DNA of 64,000 nucleotides from a bacterium (GTDB lineage Bacteria > Bacillota > Bacilli > Lactobacillales > Streptococcaceae). Below the pieces are notes generated by a model. The model had not been told where the DNA came from, did not search any database, and saw nothing but the letters and a program-made list of their open reading frames with translations. The DNA lies in NCBI GenBank assembly GCA_905221545.1, contig CAJNDO010000006.1, positions 1-64,000 of the forward strand, given 5' to 3'. Positions 38,098 to 46,401 of this stretch are shown one piece after another. Position 1 is the first letter of the stretch; the number at the start of each line of letters is the position of its first letter. Made by a program: the position numbers and the translations under genes.

Positions 38098-39267
38098 TTA
38101 TTTAACTAGGCTGGCAAAGCCATTTCGCAAATCGACATTCTCGGTCGGATTTAGATACATCTTGTCTCCATTGGTAGTCGGAGAGTGAAAAACAATTCCT
38201 TCCCCAGTATCTGTAATAGCAAAGAAATAATTATGAACTGTTGGGTATTTGTCCCAATTGCTATAAGTCTCTACAATACGGTATTTAGCCGTTCCACTAC
38301 CTGTTTTCGAAAATTCTGCATCTAGTTTGCTACCATCTTTCCAGTAAAGCATATCTGGACCAATATTGCCTGCAGCGATTCCTTTTTGGTAGTTAGGCTG
38401 ACCCATTTCATCGCCCCAACTCTTCATAAAGTCTGCTAAAGCTGCAGATTTTTCTGAATTCCAAGGTCCTGCTTCTTCTGTCTTAGAAGGAGTCGTTTCC
38501 TTAACTTCTTTTTTGCTTTCAGACGATGTGCTACTAATACTACTACTTGCTTCTGATTTAGAGCTTCCACTTGTTTCTTCCTTCGCAGGAGTATAACTGA
38601 ACTCTTGCCATGAGAATTTATCTGGTGTGACTTCATCAGCTTCTGTTTTACCAAAATTCTCTAGCAGTTTCTTATCCGTAATCTTGATTTCTTTAGTACC
38701 AAGTTTTGTCGCACCCTTAGCTCCTTCTAACTTATAAAGACTTCCTTCTCCTTCACCGGTTCCTGAAGACCAAGTCAAAGCTAAGATTTCACCTGTTTTA
38801 AAGAATTTAATCGAACTACGCGCACCACCGTGACCTGCTACATAGCCCTCCGCCAACAAAGTTGGTTGTCCTTCTTTCAAATAGTACAAACCTGTAACAA
38901 AATAGTTCTTCCCTGCTGACTGGCTACCAACTAGCATTTCTGACTGACCATCACCGTCTAAATCCAAAAAAGTATAACGTTGTCTTGATGGCTCAGCGGC
39001 CGCAGCCTCAATAACCCATGAGTTTATTGTTCGTTCAGACTTGTGAAGTTTCGCTTCTATATCAGGAGCGGATTTTTTCCCAGAGGATAAAATAATGTCA
39101 TAATCCTCAAAAACGCTTTTATAAAGATCCTCTACCTTATTTGACGTTTGTTCTTTAGAACCACCAAATAAGTTTTTCAAAGGTGCTGGTAATTCAAGGG
39201 AACTACAAGCTGTCAAACAGGTCACTGACAAAACTACAGCCAAGCCTAAAATCAACTTCTTTTTCAT
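38098..39267 (-). CDS. Lipoprotein with C-terminal DUF4767-like domain
   Basis: 389 aa. Signal peptide with lipobox CLTACSS (Cys about 21). Residues 40-210 form one domain (LDLDGDGQSEMLVGSQSAG, a calcium-binding-like DxDxDG), a Ser/Glu/Lys-rich linker (225-265), and a C-terminal domain (WNSEKSAALADFMKSWGDEMGQ...) that I match to DUF4767. Surface lipoprotein of unknown role. With the 112-aa gene upstream it lies between two copies of a terminator-bearing repeat. Confidence 0.82.
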   Translation of the reverse strand: MKKKLILGLAVVLSVTCLTACSSLELPAPLKNLFGGSKEQTSNKVEDLYKSVFEDYDIILSSGKKSAPDIEAKLHKSERTINSWVIEAAAAEPSRQRYTFLDLDGDGQSEMLVGSQSAGKNYFVTGLYYLKEGQPTLLAEGYVAGHGGARSSIKFFKTGEILALTWSSGTGEGEGSLYKLEGAKGATKLGTKEIKITDKKLLENFGKTEADEVTPDKFSWQEFSYTPAKEETSGSSKSEASSSISSTSSESKKEVKETTPSKTEEAGPWNSEKSAALADFMKSWGDEMGQPNYQKGIAAGNIGPDMLYWKDGSKLDAEFSKTGSGTAKYRIVETYSNWDKYPTVHNYFFAITDTGEGIVFHSPTTNGDKMYLNPTENVDLRNGFASLVK

Positions 39268-39341
39268 AATTCTATTTTCTCCTTTTTATACATTATACAA
39301 AAAAGCCTAGAATAAATGCAATTAAAACCCTTTAAAGTGTA

Positions 39342-39680
39342 CTACATATTCCAACCTTCAGCAGTTGACTGAACATGTTTAGCTGTCTGAACGTTAAAAG
39401 AGATATAGAGCACTACCACTAATACTGTCAAAATCGAATACCAAAGCCATTTTTTTCTTGGAATGCGAAAGAGATAACCATGGCCTGTCTTAACCAGAAT
39501 CCAAATCATGACTCCACTAAATAGCAAACTCAAGAGATTTTGAATCCAGACGAAATTGCCAATCTGGGAAGAAAATTGCCAATAATTTTGGACAATAAGC
39601 GTCAGCTGAGAAAGGCCAAATACGAAAAATAGATAAGAGAAAACTGCACTAATTTTGAAGACAAGCTGATACTTTTTCAT
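39342..39680 (-). CDS. Small membrane protein, 112 aa, unknown
   Basis: From the ATG at 39680 (MKKYQLVFKIS), preceded by a strong AAAGGAGG. Three hydrophobic segments (about 7-30, 45-63, 79-95) and a short polar tail. No recognised family. Precedes the lipoprotein gene with a 74-base gap on the same strand, so the two are probably cotranscribed. Confidence 0.7.
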   Translation of the reverse strand: MKKYQLVFKISAVFSYLFFVFGLSQLTLIVQNYWQFSSQIGNFVWIQNLLSLLFSGVMIWILVKTGHGYLFRIPRKKWLWYSILTVLVVVLYISFNVQTAKHVQSTAEGWNM

Positions 39681-39765
39681 TTGAACCCTCCTTTGTAATC
39701 TCGGAACATCTCTAATATAAGCCATATTCTCCTAAATCCTTACTCCAAATCCTAAATGGTGCTTG

Positions 39766-39871
39766 AGATTTCCTGAATGGTTAAATAGGGATACGAGAAA
39801 CATGGATATATATGTTATTGTTTCAAAAAATCACTGCCTCCCCCAGATAAGCCTGAGGAAAACAGTGATTC
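39766..39871 (-). repeat. Terminator-bearing direct repeat, copy 2
   Basis: Second copy of the 37907-38014 segment. The hairpin arms are AATCACTG (39829-39836) and CAGTGATT (39863-39870), and a T-run follows on the minus strand, so here it ends the ABC importer operon (binding-protein stop at 39914). Confidence 0.82.
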
Positions 39872-39913
39872 AGTTTTTAGGAATTAAGAATGAATACACG
39901 AAATCAATTGATC

Positions 39914-41395
39914 TTATGATTTTTTGTTTTTCAAGAATTCATCGTATTGTTTTTGCATTTCATTCAATACTTTATCGTAGGCACCTTCAGATTTCAATTT
40001 TTCCATCAATTCTGGAATAGCTTTATCTGGGTCTACAGTACCAGTGTTGATAGCTGTATCGAATTGTTGCATTGTGTTAGAGATTGCTGAGATTTCAGAT
40101 TTCACATTGTCAGTGTTAAAGATGAATCCAAGTGCTGGAGATTCTTTAGCTTCAGCCAATTGTTTCTTAGAGTCTGCGATTTGTTGGTCTGTAACGTTTT
40201 CGTTGATGTAAAGGATCCAGTTGTTACCAGTGTTCCATCCACCCATGTGAGTGTTTCCTTTGTATCCATCAAGAACGCGAACACGGTTTTCTTTACCTTC
40301 AATTTTTTCCCAGTTCTTGCCTTCTGGACCATAAACTAGACCGTTCAAGAGTTCTGGGTTAGTGTTCAAGAGGTTCAACACTTCCATTGATTTTTCTTTG
40401 TTCTTAGAGTTGTTTGAGATAACAAAGTTAGCAACTTGAGTTGTTTGGTTTTTCTTGATGAAGTTAGTGATTGGTTTGATTTGGATATCTTTGTTGGCAA
40501 CACGTGAAAGCAAGCTGTTACCGTAGTCAGCTGGTCCTACTGTTTCTTCACGAACGAACCAAGTATCTTGTTGAAGGTCAAATGAAGTATCGCTTGTTGC
40601 TACGTCTTTTGGAATGTAGCCAGCTTCATAGAATTTGTGAAGAGTCTTCAAGTGTTCTTTGAAACGAGGTACTTCGTAACGGTTTACGATCTTAGTAGTG
40701 TCTCCTTCAAGGTCGATAACGAATGGAAGTCCGTTTGGAACTGGGTAGTCAAAGTTATCAGATGGGATAAAGTTTTTAGTAACCGCAAATGGCACTACAT
40801 CTGGAGCTTTTTCTTTGATTTGTTTCAAGACTGGTTCAAGTGTTTCGTATGAAGTTACACCTGAAATATCGATACCGTATTTAGCAAGAAGTGTTCCGTT
40901 GAAGGCGAAGTTTTGAGATGATGCAACGTTGGCTGCAACTGGAACTGCGTAAATTTTACCGTTAATGCTGTTACCTTTGATGTAAGCTGGGTCAAGTGCC
41001 TTGTAAAGATCTTTACCTTCTTTTTTGTACAATTCTGTCAAGTCAGCGTAAGCACCTTTTTGAGCGTTTACAACATAGTTATCTGCAAAGGCGATATCAT
41101 AGTTTTCACCAGATGATGTGATAACTGACATTTTCTTACCATAGTCACCCCATCCAAGGTATTGGATATCCAATTTAGCACCAACTTTTTCACCGATGAT
41201 TTTGTTAGCATTTTCTAGCAATTCATCCAAGTTATCTGGTTTGTCACCGATTTGGTACATTTTGATAACAGTCTTATCACCTGAAGCTGAGTCAGCAGCC
41301 TTTTTGTTACCTGAAAGGTTTCCACAAGCAGCGAGACCTGCAGCCAAAGCGACTACACTAGCAGATGCAAAAGCATATTTTTTCCAGTTTTTCAT
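39914..41395 (-). CDS. ngtS: N-glycan-type ABC importer, substrate-binding lipoprotein
   Basis: 493 aa from the ATG at 41395. Lipoprotein signal with LAAGLAACGN (Cys about 24), then a family-1 extracellular solute-binding protein (VIKMYQIGDKPDNLDELL, WGDYGKKMSVITSSGENYDIAFADNYV). Third gene of the importer operon (permease, permease, binding protein). The corresponding pneumococcal protein, NgtS, is described as binding complex N-glycan; I assign it by gene order with GH20/ROK/GH38/GH125 and by recall. No ATPase gene is here, so a shared MsmK-type ATPase is expected. Confidence 0.8.
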   Translation of the reverse strand: MKNWKKYAFASASVVALAAGLAACGNLSGNKKAADSASGDKTVIKMYQIGDKPDNLDELLENANKIIGEKVGAKLDIQYLGWGDYGKKMSVITSSGENYDIAFADNYVVNAQKGAYADLTELYKKEGKDLYKALDPAYIKGNSINGKIYAVPVAANVASSQNFAFNGTLLAKYGIDISGVTSYETLEPVLKQIKEKAPDVVPFAVTKNFIPSDNFDYPVPNGLPFVIDLEGDTTKIVNRYEVPRFKEHLKTLHKFYEAGYIPKDVATSDTSFDLQQDTWFVREETVGPADYGNSLLSRVANKDIQIKPITNFIKKNQTTQVANFVISNNSKNKEKSMEVLNLLNTNPELLNGLVYGPEGKNWEKIEGKENRVRVLDGYKGNTHMGGWNTGNNWILYINENVTDQQIADSKKQLAEAKESPALGFIFNTDNVKSEISAISNTMQQFDTAINTGTVDPDKAIPELMEKLKSEGAYDKVLNEMQKQYDEFLKNKKS

Positions 41396-41498
41396 GATAA
41401 AAACTCCTTTTTTTATTTTTAAACTTATAAACAATGTGATGATTTTAACTTCACGCAAGGGAAGTTGGGAACTGAGAAAGGATATTTCTCAACAAGCA

Positions 41499-42422
41499 CT
41501 ATTCTTTCACACCACCGATAGTCAAACCTTTTACAAAGTAGCGTTGGAAGAATGGGTACAAAATTGCGATTGGAAGGGTTGCAACTACAACCATGGCCAT
41601 ACGACCTGTTTCTTTTGGAAGAGCAACTCCCAGTTGACCAGATAGGCCGACTGCTTTGGCGATGTAGTCCATATTTTGTTGGATTTGCATGAGCAAATAT
41701 TGCAATGGATACAAGTTGTCACTCTTGATATAAAGAAGGGCGTTAAACCAGTCATTCCAGAAACCAAGAGCTGTTAAGAGCGTGATGGTTGCGATACCTG
41801 GTAGTGACAATGGCAAACAGATCTGGAAGAAAATTCGGGCTTCACTGGCACCATCGATACGAGCAGATTCTAGAATAGCTTCTGGAATGGTCTTCTTGAA
41901 GAAGGAACGCATCAAGACAATATTGAATGGTGAGAGAAGCATTGGAACAATCAAGGCCCAAACAGTGTCACCAAGCTGAAGTACACGAGTTACCATGATG
42001 TAACCTGGTACCAAACCAGCGTTGAACAACATACTAAGTAGAACGAAAATTGTAAAAAATCTGCGATACTTAAAGGTTGTCCGTGAAATAGCGTAGGCAT
42101 AGGTTGTTGTGATAAAGACATTTGTCAATGTCCCAACTACAGTTACAAAGACTGAAATGAAGAGGGCTTGTAGGATTTTATCCTTAAACTGAGCCAAAAA
42201 TTCAAAACCGTCAAATCCAAATTGTGATGGGAAGAAGCTATATCCATTTTGAAGAATACTCTTTTCATCTGTCACCGAAATAACGATAACGAAGATAAAG
42301 GGTAGGATACAAGAGAGAGCGATCAAACCAGAAATGGTACTGAAGAAGATATCCGCTTTCTTACTGAAGGAGTGAATGCCGACATTATCAATCTTTTCTT
42401 TTTTAATTTTCTTTTCTGCCAT
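41499..42422 (-). CDS. ngtP2: Carbohydrate ABC permease, second subunit (MalG-like)
   Basis: 307 aa from the ATG at 42422 with an AGGAGG site before it. Six membrane segments and the EAA loop SARIDGASEARIFFQICLPLSLPGIATI. Closest in type to the YtcP/LplC branch of oligosaccharide permeases. 13 bases after the other permease gene; the binding-protein gene follows. Confidence 0.85.
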   Translation of the reverse strand: MAEKKIKKEKIDNVGIHSFSKKADIFFSTISGLIALSCILPFIFVIVISVTDEKSILQNGYSFFPSQFGFDGFEFLAQFKDKILQALFISVFVTVVGTLTNVFITTTYAYAISRTTFKYRRFFTIFVLLSMLFNAGLVPGYIMVTRVLQLGDTVWALIVPMLLSPFNIVLMRSFFKKTIPEAILESARIDGASEARIFFQICLPLSLPGIATITLLTALGFWNDWFNALLYIKSDNLYPLQYLLMQIQQNMDYIAKAVGLSGQLGVALPKETGRMAMVVVATLPIAILYPFFQRYFVKGLTIGGVKE

Positions 42423-42435
42423 ATTCTCCTCCTTT

Positions 42436-43365
42436 CTAGAACAAGGCTGAGTTTGGATCAACTCGTCTTGCAAGTAAGTTTGATAGGATAACCAGAATCA
42501 AGCCGACAACTGATTGGTAGAGACCTGCCGCTGATGCCATCCCGATATCCGCTGTCTGAGTCAAACCGTTATAAACATATACGTCCAAAACGTTGGTTAC
42601 ATTATAAAGCTGACCAGCATTGTGGGGGATTTGGTAGAAGAGACCGAAGTCTGCACGGAAGATATTTCCGACTGCAAGGATGGTCAATACGGTTACCAAT
42701 GGTGTCAACTGCGGAATGGTTACATTGCGAATTCGTTGCCATTTGCTAGCCCCGTCCACTGTTGCGGCTTCGTAGTAGGTTGGATCAATTCCCATGATTG
42801 TCGCATAGTACATGACACTGCTATATCCAAAGCCTTTCCAGATACCTAGGAAAAGTAGGAGATATGGCCAGATACCCAAGTCAGCGTAGAAATTGATTTC
42901 TTTGAGACCAAGAGTTTCCAGTAAATGGTTGAACACCCCTTTATCAATGTTTAGGAAGGCATCTGTAAAGAAACTGATGATAACCCAAGACAAGAAGTAA
43001 GGGAACAACATAGAAGTTTGGAAGATCTTAACCATTCTCTTAGAACGGAGTTCACTGAGGATGATGGCAATTCCTACAGATACAATCAAGCCAATAAAGA
43101 TAAAGCCTAGATTGTAGAGGACAGTATTTCGTGTGATAATAAAGGCGTCTTTTGAACTAAACAAGAATCTGAAGTTATCTAGTCCGACCCATCTACTATT
43201 CATGATACTATCTATGAAACCATTACTGGTCATGTGGTAGTCTTTGAAGGCAACCACGTTCCCAAATACTGGAATGTAGAAGAATAGAATCAACCAGAGT
43301 GCCCCTGGTAAAACCATCAAGAGAAAGATCCAGTTGTCTCTCAAGGTTTTTGAAAACTTATTCAT
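42436..43365 (-). CDS. ngtP1: Carbohydrate ABC permease, first subunit (MalF/LplB-like)
   Basis: 309 aa with six membrane segments and the EAA loop EAATVDGASKWQRIRNVTIPQLTPLV. Begins MNKFSKTLRDNWIFLLMVLPGALW. First gene of the importer operon, behind a promoter with an overlapping cre site (43420-43433). Confidence 0.85.
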   Translation of the reverse strand: MNKFSKTLRDNWIFLLMVLPGALWLILFFYIPVFGNVVAFKDYHMTSNGFIDSIMNSRWVGLDNFRFLFSSKDAFIITRNTVLYNLGFIFIGLIVSVGIAIILSELRSKRMVKIFQTSMLFPYFLSWVIISFFTDAFLNIDKGVFNHLLETLGLKEINFYADLGIWPYLLLFLGIWKGFGYSSVMYYATIMGIDPTYYEAATVDGASKWQRIRNVTIPQLTPLVTVLTILAVGNIFRADFGLFYQIPHNAGQLYNVTNVLDVYVYNGLTQTADIGMASAAGLYQSVVGLILVILSNLLARRVDPNSALF

Positions 43366-43419
43366 AATTTCCTCCCTTTTTTATTTTGATATCCATCTAA
43401 AAATTCCTTTTTAGACTTT

Positions 43420-43444
43420 TGATAACGATTACATTATTAGTATA
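43420..43444 (-). promoter_or_regulatory. Importer promoter -10 with CcpA cre site
   Basis: Minus strand TATACT (43444-43439) is followed after 5 bases by TGTAATCGTTATCA (43433-43420), which fits the cre consensus WTGNAANCGNWNNCW-type palindrome at every conserved position. A cre just downstream of the -10 normally means carbon catabolite repression. Confidence 0.75.
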
Positions 43445-43493
43445 CTCCTATTTGCAGGTTAGATTAAACTACTAATTATAGAAAAAACTCCAC

Positions 43494-43524
43494 AAATTAT
43501 TTTATGTGGAGTACTTTTTTAAGA
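43494..43524 (-). terminator. Terminator of the GH20 gene
   Basis: Minus strand ACTCCACA-taaaataatt-TGTGGAGT followed by TTTTTTC, between GH20 (ends 43575) and the importer promoter. Confidence 0.85.
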
Positions 43525-43574
43525 AAGGGATGTTTCACGGGAAACACTCTGAACAAGGGACACTGTTCTTGTTT

Positions 43575-45455
43575 TTAAGTTGTATAAATGGTTGAAGCTG
43601 TCGCAATAGTATGCCACTGGTTGGCTGTTGTGGCTGCGAAGTCCTTGTCTGCGTAGAAGTCTGTAAATGGTAAGACTTCCACTTCTAACTCATCGATGCG
43701 GTCCAGCTGACCAGCCAGATAAGCCTCGATGCGACTTTCTGCCCGCTTGATGCGTTGCAAGAGTCCGCCCATACGGATATCAACTGTATCCAAGCCAAAG
43801 ACCTTGTTTTCCTTCAACCATTGGTGGCTAAAGAGGGCATGGAAGTCTTCAATCTCGCTTCTGAGTTTTGGTAATTCTTGTCTGGCGATTTCTTGCAGAC
43901 TCTCTTTATCACCTTCTTGATAGGCTTTACGAATACGCCGTCCCACATCGACTTTGCTACTTAAAATAGCATTCAACTGGGCCTGAGTTTCAAATAGGTA
44001 GGCATAGTTGCCAGCTTTTTCTTTAATGTTAGCAAGCGTCTCAGCAGCCTGAGCGAAGTGCGGTTTGTCCTGTTCAGGTGTCATGTGTCTGTCAAGAATC
44101 GGACAGAGAACATCCTGGTAAAAGACATAGCGGTTAGGATTGATGCCACTAAGATTGCCTGGTAGGTCTGGCAAGAGGTTGGCAAGATCAATCTGCATAA
44201 AATCCTCAACTGATAGACCTGTATTGGTCTGGAAATGAGCAGACAAACGGTCTAGTTCATTGCGGTAGCTGAGTTCTGCCCAGATTTGCAAACTTGGTAG
44301 GACAGAGAATTGGGCTGTTTCCCCACCATTATCCCCCCAACCCGTTACAATGACTTCTTTGATATCATTAGCACGGCAGGCTTTGTTAGCCTCAAGAGCG
44401 ATGAGACGACTGAAATGGTTGTTAGGTGTGAAACCAATCCACTTCCAAGCACCTCCTGCAAATGCAAGATCATTGCTAATCTTGTGGTGGTTGCGGAAGT
44501 TGCGATTGTATTTTTCCTCGCTATCCTGATAATAGTCCCAGTAAACCAAAGTCACTCGGTCTTTGAGACGGTCTAGGTAGACACGAGTTTCCTCTGGAAT
44601 TTCTACATCACGGTCGTACTGGCCATCTGCTGACATAAGTTTGAAGAACATATCACTCCACATCTGGCAGTGGAAACCATATTTGTCAGCAATATCCAGC
44701 ACGCGCTCCAAGTGTTGGCACATGAGGAGACTACGATCTACAACCCCGTTTAGAATCAAGTAACGTCCCAAGCCAACCAAGTGGGCTTCATCCATCCCAA
44801 TATTGACCTTGCGAGTTTGCAGTTTAGACAAAGTGGAAAACATGCCATCAATCAGGTTATAAACCTTTTCTTCGCCGATAAGAAGAATATCCTCTACATC
44901 ACGGAGCTCCTGTACTTCCTTGACACCCCATTTAACGAAGGCTGACAAGTGAGCCAAGGTCTGGATACAAGGCACAAAGGTCATATCAAACTGCTGGGCA
45001 TAGGATTCGATTTCCTTCAACTCCTCTGCTGAATAGGCGCCACGGAAGTAACCAAAATAGGGCTGCCCCTCAATCTGGTAGGTGTCTTCCATGTAAAGTT
45101 CAAAAGTTGAGTAACCCATGAGAGCCAAGACCTCAATCATCTGCTTGGCAGAGGCTACATTCAAAACTGCATTTCGAGAACAGTCTGCCATGTAGGCTAA
45201 ATCTTCATAAGCCGCCTGCTCCTCAATCTCTATTTTGTCAGCTTCTACTAGAGCTGTTGCCAACAAGGACAAGGCGCGGTAGAGTTGGTGAGGTTTGCGG
45301 TAGGTTAGTTGATAGTGCCCACTTTCACCCTTAATAGAGATAGACGCTTGATCAGACTGGGCGACTGCCACTTCCACATCTGGAAAAGAGATATGTTTTC
45401 TCAGCAAGTCGATAGCCTGAGTTTGTTTGGGACTAAGTCCTGTAAATCTTACCAT
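43575..45455 (-). CDS. Family 20 beta-N-acetylhexosaminidase (cytosolic, GH20C-like)
   Basis: 626 aa from the ATG at 45455 ([11 protein letters not shown]), preceded by AGGAGG. No signal peptide. The (beta/alpha)8 domain starts near residue 85 ([27 protein letters not shown]...) and has the Asp-Glu catalytic pair in [15 protein letters not shown]. This size and context match the intracellular GH20C of pneumococcus, which removes terminal GlcNAc/GalNAc from imported glycans. Its start overlaps the ROK gene by 7 bases. Confidence 0.9.
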   Translation of the reverse strand: MVRFTGLSPKQTQAIDLLRKHISFPDVEVAVAQSDQASISIKGESGHYQLTYRKPHQLYRALSLLATALVEADKIEIEEQAAYEDLAYMADCSRNAVLNVASAKQMIEVLALMGYSTFELYMEDTYQIEGQPYFGYFRGAYSAEELKEIESYAQQFDMTFVPCIQTLAHLSAFVKWGVKEVQELRDVEDILLIGEEKVYNLIDGMFSTLSKLQTRKVNIGMDEAHLVGLGRYLILNGVVDRSLLMCQHLERVLDIADKYGFHCQMWSDMFFKLMSADGQYDRDVEIPEETRVYLDRLKDRVTLVYWDYYQDSEEKYNRNFRNHHKISNDLAFAGGAWKWIGFTPNNHFSRLIALEANKACRANDIKEVIVTGWGDNGGETAQFSVLPSLQIWAELSYRNELDRLSAHFQTNTGLSVEDFMQIDLANLLPDLPGNLSGINPNRYVFYQDVLCPILDRHMTPEQDKPHFAQAAETLANIKEKAGNYAYLFETQAQLNAILSSKVDVGRRIRKAYQEGDKESLQEIARQELPKLRSEIEDFHALFSHQWLKENKVFGLDTVDIRMGGLLQRIKRAESRIEAYLAGQLDRIDELEVEVLPFTDFYADKDFAATTANQWHTIATASTIYTT

Positions 45456-46318
45456 TGATTTTCCTCCTGTAGCCAATTGACAAGGGCACCGTAGAGATTG
45501 GCATCTGCGTGATAGGTGCAGGCTTGAATAACAGGTGCGACCGTGTATTCTTCGTAGGTATCGACAAAGTCATCGACAACCTTCTTGACACCTTGGATAA
45601 AGTCTGGATTTTGGCTGATAGAGCCTCCCAGACTGATAACATCTGGATCGATCAGATACTGAATATTGAGCAAGCCTTGCGCCAGATTGCGGTTCATGCG
45701 CTCAATAGCTTCTTGACAAAGAACATTGCCAGCTGCAGCCTCTTGGTAAATCTTGCGACCGTCCCAGTCAGTCTGACCAGATTTTTCAATCACGTAGCGT
45801 ACCATATTCCCAGTTGACGCTAGTTGCGACCAATTGTTGAGCTTTTCAGCAGGGGCAAGGGTTGTCATGTAGCCAAATTCTCCACCCAAGCCATGGCGTC
45901 CTCGGTGAAGTCTACCGTTGATAATCATGGCTCCGCCGATCCCAGTCCCAATAACGACACAGGCTGCATTTTCTAGCTCTGGATGAGCCAGTAATTCACT
46001 GAGTCCAACGCAGTTGGCATCATTTTCTAGATGGACAGATAGTTGATGATGGGCAAGCGCCTCATACCAAGAAAATCCGTGAATGTAGGACACCGCACTG
46101 AAGCCATCAATCACACCTGTCTCTTGATTGACTGCACCTGGAACGCTCATAGCAATCCCGCTATAATCCTGTTCTGACAAGCGCTGGTCTAGCCAAGTTA
46201 GTAAATCTTCCAAACTTTCTGGCGTTGGAATGCTTGTCTTATCCAATATTTTCCCATCAGGAGTCAGACTAGCAAACTTAATCCCAGTCCCTCCGATATC
46301 AATCGTTGCAATGGTCAT
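45449..46318 (-). CDS. ROK-family sugar kinase/regulator
   Basis: 289 aa from the ATG at 46318 ([16 protein letters not shown]); an in-frame ATG at 46330 is possible but neither has a clear ribosome site. The ATP-binding DIGGTG and the ROK motif with [31 protein letters not shown] are intact, while there is no N-terminal helix-turn-helix, so it is a kinase type rather than NagC-like repressor. Probably phosphorylates a released hexosamine or mannose. A terminator-like hairpin sits right before the start. Confidence 0.88.
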   Translation of the reverse strand: MTIATIDIGGTGIKFASLTPDGKILDKTSIPTPESLEDLLTWLDQRLSEQDYSGIAMSVPGAVNQETGVIDGFSAVSYIHGFSWYEALAHHQLSVHLENDANCVGLSELLAHPELENAACVVIGTGIGGAMIINGRLHRGRHGLGGEFGYMTTLAPAEKLNNWSQLASTGNMVRYVIEKSGQTDWDGRKIYQEAAAGNVLCQEAIERMNRNLAQGLLNIQYLIDPDVISLGGSISQNPDFIQGVKKVVDDFVDTYEEYTVAPVIQACTYHADANLYGALVNWLQEENQW

Positions 46319-46330
46319 TGTTTTTACCAT

Positions 46331-46372
46331 AAAAAGGGGCGAATCAGCAGTTAGTTCTTACTTTTTCGCCCC
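46331..46372 (-). terminator. Terminator or attenuator between GH38 and ROK genes
   Basis: Minus strand GGGGCGAA (46372-46365) and TTCGCCCC (46343-46336) followed directly by TTTTT (46335-46331) and then the ATG at 46330. It would end most GH38 transcripts or attenuate ROK-GH20 expression. Confidence 0.78.
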
Positions 46373-46401
46373 TCCTTTCTCTTTATGTTTACTTTTTGAA
46401 A

